Below, piece by piece: positions 15,378-17,450 of a stretch of DNA of 17,450 nucleotides (position 1 is the stretch's first letter; the number at the start of each line of letters is the position of its first letter). The stretch lies in assembly GCA_035277485.1 (NCBI GenBank), contig DATEKK010000110.1, forward strand, positions 1-17,450. Direction: 5' to 3'. The notes below the pieces were generated by a model. The model was not told the origin of the DNA and did no database searches. It saw only the letters and a list, made by a program, of their open reading frames with translations. This stretch comes from JADGGM01 sp035277485. Its GTDB lineage: Bacteria; Gemmatimonadota; Gemmatimonadetes; Gemmatimonadales; Gemmatimonadaceae. The position numbers and the translations under genes were made by a program.

Positions 15378-16070
15378 GTGCGCAGTCTCGCGTTGAATAC
15401 AGTGGCGATCGCACTAGCGTGCGTTGCAGCGATGGGATGCCACGGGTCACGAGCGGTCCCGCCCAACGGAACCGCTCCGGTCCGATCCGCTCTCGCCGAT
15501 CCATCGAGCTCGTTCTGGACGACGCGCGCGCCGAACGAGTTCTTCGTCCGCGTCGAAACGACGAAGGGAGACTTCGTGATCGAGGCGCATCGCGACTGGT
15601 CGCCGCGCGGCGTGGACCGCCTCTATCAGCTCGTGCGCGCCGGATACTACGACGACTCACGGTTCTCGCGCGTGCGCGCGGGGTACATCGTGCAATGGGG
15701 CATCGCCGGAGACCCCGCCATCGCGCAGCAGTGGCGAGATCAACGCATCCCCGATGACCGCGTGCGCCACACGAACGCACGCGGCACGATCGCTTATGCG
15801 ATGACGGGACCCGATACGCGCACCACGCAGCTCTACATCAATCTGCGCGACAATCCGCAGCTCGACGCACAGGGGTTCTCGCCGCTCGGCACGATCGCGC
15901 GCGGCATGGATGTCGTCGATCGGTTGAACGCCGAATACGGTGAGACGTCGGGCGGCGGCATGCGCGGCGGGAAACAGGGACCCGTGTTCGAGGGCGGCAA
16001 CGCGTATCTCGATCGCGACTATCCGCGGCTGGATCATCTCGTTCGCGCGGAGATCGTGCACGGACCATGA
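15378..16070 (+). CDS. Cyclophilin-type peptidyl-prolyl cis-trans isomerase, probable lipoprotein (230 aa)
   Basis: The N-terminus MRSLALNTVAIALACVAAMG followed by Cys21 looks like a lipoprotein signal with an AMGC box, which would place the enzyme at the envelope. The cyclophilin domain spans about residues 55-225, beginning with FFVRVETTKGDFVIEAH. The catalytic segment is DSRFSRVRAGYIVQ, keeping the key Arg98 and Gln106, with Tyr103 in place of the usual Phe. FSPLGTIARGMDVVDRL (168-184) is the family's C-terminal region. The GTG at 15378 is chosen because it starts the signal peptide directly; no clear ribosome-binding site precedes it. TTG 15393 and ATG 15279 are in-frame alternatives. The frame's open stretch back to 14475 is antisense to the alpha-galactosidase gene and is not used. 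Its stop overlaps the permease start (ATGA). Confidence 0.88.
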   Translation: MRSLALNTVAIALACVAAMGCHGSRAVPPNGTAPVRSALADPSSSFWTTRAPNEFFVRVETTKGDFVIEAHRDWSPRGVDRLYQLVRAGYYDDSRFSRVRAGYIVQWGIAGDPAIAQQWRDQRIPDDRVRHTNARGTIAYAMTGPDTRTTQLYINLRDNPQLDAQGFSPLGTIARGMDVVDRLNAEYGETSGGGMRGGKQGPVFEGGNAYLDRDYPRLDHLVRAEIVHGP

Positions 16071-17450
16071 TGGTGCCGGCGCCCGACGCGCGGGTCCGCG
16101 AGGGACCGAGCGGCGGACGACTCGTGCGGCGGCTGTCGCTGCTCGATTCCATTTCGTTGGTGGTGGGCACGATCGTCGGCACCGGGGTGCTGCTCAAGGC
16201 CGCGGTGATGACGCAGCAGTTAGGCAGCCCGTGGGCGGTGTTGGCGGCGTGGCTGGCGGCGGGCGTGCTCACGCTGTTCGGCGCGCTGGCGTACGCGGAG
16301 CTGGGCGCGATGATGCCCGAGGCGGGTGGCGAGTATGTGTTCCTGCGCGCCGCGTTCGGGGATGCGGTGGCGTTCCTGTACGGGTGGGTGCGGTTCACCG
16401 CGGGCAGCGGCTCGATGGCGGCGCTCGGCGTCTCGTTCGCGACGTTCCTGTCGCCGATCGTTCCGTTAGGCGGCTCCTGGGTGCACGTCGCGGGGACCAT
16501 CGCGGGCGTGCGGCTCCACTGGTCGTTCGGTGCGGCGCAGGCCGTGGCCATCGTCGCGATCGTCGCGCTGGCCGCGATCAACTGCGCCGGCGTGCGCGCG
16601 GGCGGCCGCGTCCAGGTGGCGCTGGCCGCCATCAAAGTGCTCGCTGTGTTAGGCATCGTGGGCGGCGCGCTCGCCGCCGCACGCGGCGGATCCTGGACGC
16701 ACTTCGCCCAACCCGCGTCCGGGGGCTCGGTGACCGTGTCGGCATTCGGCGCCGCGCTGGTGGGCGCGGTGTGGGCGTACAGCGGATGGTCCTACCTGCC
16801 CATGGCGGCCGGCGAAATCCGGAATCCCGGACGCAACGTGCCGCGCGCGCTCATCGGCGGCACGTTCATCGTCATCGCGCTCTATCTGGCGATCAACGCC
16901 GCGTACTTCTACGCGCTGCCCGCGAGTACCGTCGCGTCGGCGAACTCGACGCTGCACCGCGGCGCGCCGGCCGTGGCGGCACTCGCAGTGGGCAGTTTTC
17001 TTCCCGCCGAGGCCACGAAGCTGGCTGCGCTCGTGTTCATCATCGCGACGCTCGGCACGCTCAACGGCGGGCTCTTGTCCAATTCGCGCGTGCTGTTCGC
17101 GATGGCGCGCACGCGGCAGTTCTTCCCGGTGTTCGGACGCGTCACGCGCCGGTCGCACGTGCCGGGATGGGCGATCGCCGCGTTCGCCGCGTGGGCGTCG
17201 GTGCTCGCGACGTCGGGCACCTACGACCAACTGAGCGATCTCGCGGTGTTCGCGTTCATGATCTTCTTTGCGCTCACGGTGATCGCGGTGTTCCGACTGC
17301 GCGCCACGCAGCCGGACCGCCCGCGCCCGTATCGCGTGACCGGCTATCCGCTGCTGCCCGCGGCGTACGTGGTCGGGACCGTGTGGATGATCGGCAACGC
17401 CGTGACCACGGCGCCCGCCCAGGCGCTCACGGCGGTCGTATTCCTTCTGT
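16067..17450 (+). CDS. APC superfamily amino-acid permease, LAT/SteT-like, 3' end cut by the window
   Basis: The open frame runs off the right edge after 461 codons; family members are about 450-490 aa, so only the last few residues are missing. Visible marks are the substrate-site glycines VGTIVGTGVLL (33-43) in the broken first helix, YAELGAMMPEAGGEYVFLR (76-94), and WAYSGWSYLPMAAGEIRNPG (236-255) in and after the broken sixth helix. About 12 hydrophobic segments can be counted. This layout fits the L-type/YkbA-SteT exchanger branch, which moves neutral amino acids across the inner membrane; the exact substrate is unknown. The ATG at 16067 overlaps the isomerase stop by four bases, with a second ATG at the next codon. 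Three GTTAGGC copies lie inside, all read as Leu-Gly. Confidence 0.92.
   Translation, partial: MMVPAPDARVREGPSGGRLVRRLSLLDSISLVVGTIVGTGVLLKAAVMTQQLGSPWAVLAAWLAAGVLTLFGALAYAELGAMMPEAGGEYVFLRAAFGDAVAFLYGWVRFTAGSGSMAALGVSFATFLSPIVPLGGSWVHVAGTIAGVRLHWSFGAAQAVAIVAIVALAAINCAGVRAGGRVQVALAAIKVLAVLGIVGGALAAARGGSWTHFAQPASGGSVTVSAFGAALVGAVWAYSGWSYLPMAAGEIRNPGRNVPRALIGGTFIVIALYLAINAAYFYALPASTVASANSTLHRGAPAVAALAVGSFLPAEATKLAALVFIIATLGTLNGGLLSNSRVLFAMARTRQFFPVFGRVTRRSHVPGWAIAAFAAWASVLATSGTYDQLSDLAVFAFMIFFALTVIAVFRLRATQPDRPRPYRVTGYPLLPAAYVVGTVWMIGNAVTTAPAQALTAVVFLL

Larger units (their letters stand above)
847..16654. repeat. Dispersed over-represented heptamer GTTAGGC / GCCTAAC (28 copies)
   Basis: GTTAGGC on the plus strand starts at 847, 1562, 2395, 3455, 4659, 7094, 7969, 8668, 9670, 9855, 12734, 12806, 16219, 16465 and 16648. 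GCCTAAC starts at 1027, 1165, 2068, 3188, 4235, 4316, 6881, 8932, 11005, 11128, 11419, 11893 and 14349. Nineteen copies extend to CGTTAGGC and eleven to CGTTAGGCG. At about 67% GC roughly two copies would be expected in both orientations combined. Twenty are sense Leu-Gly codon pairs, six lie in antisense orientation inside genes (Pro-Asn or Leu-Thr readings), one forms the phosphoketolase stop, and one fills a 10-bp intergenic gap. The function is unknown. Confidence 0.85.

Noticed and set aside
847..16654. TTAGGC as a telomere-type repeat
   Set aside because: The copies are single and dispersed, never tandem, and lie in bacterial coding sequence.

Overview
The window is about 17.45 kb of GC-rich (roughly two-thirds GC), densely packed bacterial chromosome. 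It holds 13 protein-coding genes and no RNA genes, insertion sequences, phage genes or CRISPR arrays that I can see. Several secreted proteins, a lipoprotein and a beta-barrel outer-membrane protein indicate a diderm. The gene style fits Gemmatimonadota or a neighbouring soil phylum: a Ycf48/BNR-type secreted 'oxidoreductase', a folate-hydrolase-like M28 peptidase and a phosphoketolase. The taxonomic placement is inference, about 60% sure.

Layout. 1-126: tandem GC-rich hairpin repeats. 127-845 (+): two small coupled genes, an unknown protein and a DUF4342 membrane protein. 856-5449 (-): an apparent three-gene operon read leftward, with each stop overlapping the next start. It encodes a secreted M28B (glutamate-carboxypeptidase-like) metallopeptidase, an OpuC/Osm-type ABC ATPase, and a single-chain substrate-binding protein-permease fusion. 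5620-7409 (+): an outer-membrane beta-barrel protein followed by an Asp-box (BNR/Ycf48-like) secreted protein whose signal peptide can be read only if translation starts at a non-ATG codon overlapping the previous stop. 7586-9784 (+): a CPA2-type cation/proton antiporter fused to two UspA domains. 9856-12222 (-): phosphoketolase. 12426-14030 (+): S41 C-terminal-processing protease. 14079-15260 (-): secreted GH27 alpha-galactosidase. 15378-16070 (+): cyclophilin-type peptidyl-prolyl isomerase lipoprotein, overlapped by an APC amino-acid permease that runs off the right edge.

Themes. Much of the window concerns the envelope: solute import, ion homeostasis, secreted hydrolases and periplasmic protein quality control. 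The peptidase-transporter operon could be a module that releases a small quaternary-amine-like or amino-acid-like product outside the membrane and imports it; that is inference from coupling alone.

The most unusual signal is not a gene. The heptamer GTTAGGC/GCCTAAC occurs 28 times by eye count, where about two are expected by base composition. Twenty copies are in-frame Leu-Gly (TTA-GGC) dipeptides, and these account for nearly all TTA codons in the window. A second non-genic signal is a family of hairpins sharing the core GGGGAAGCG, placed in the intergenic gaps at the left edge and between two convergent gene pairs.
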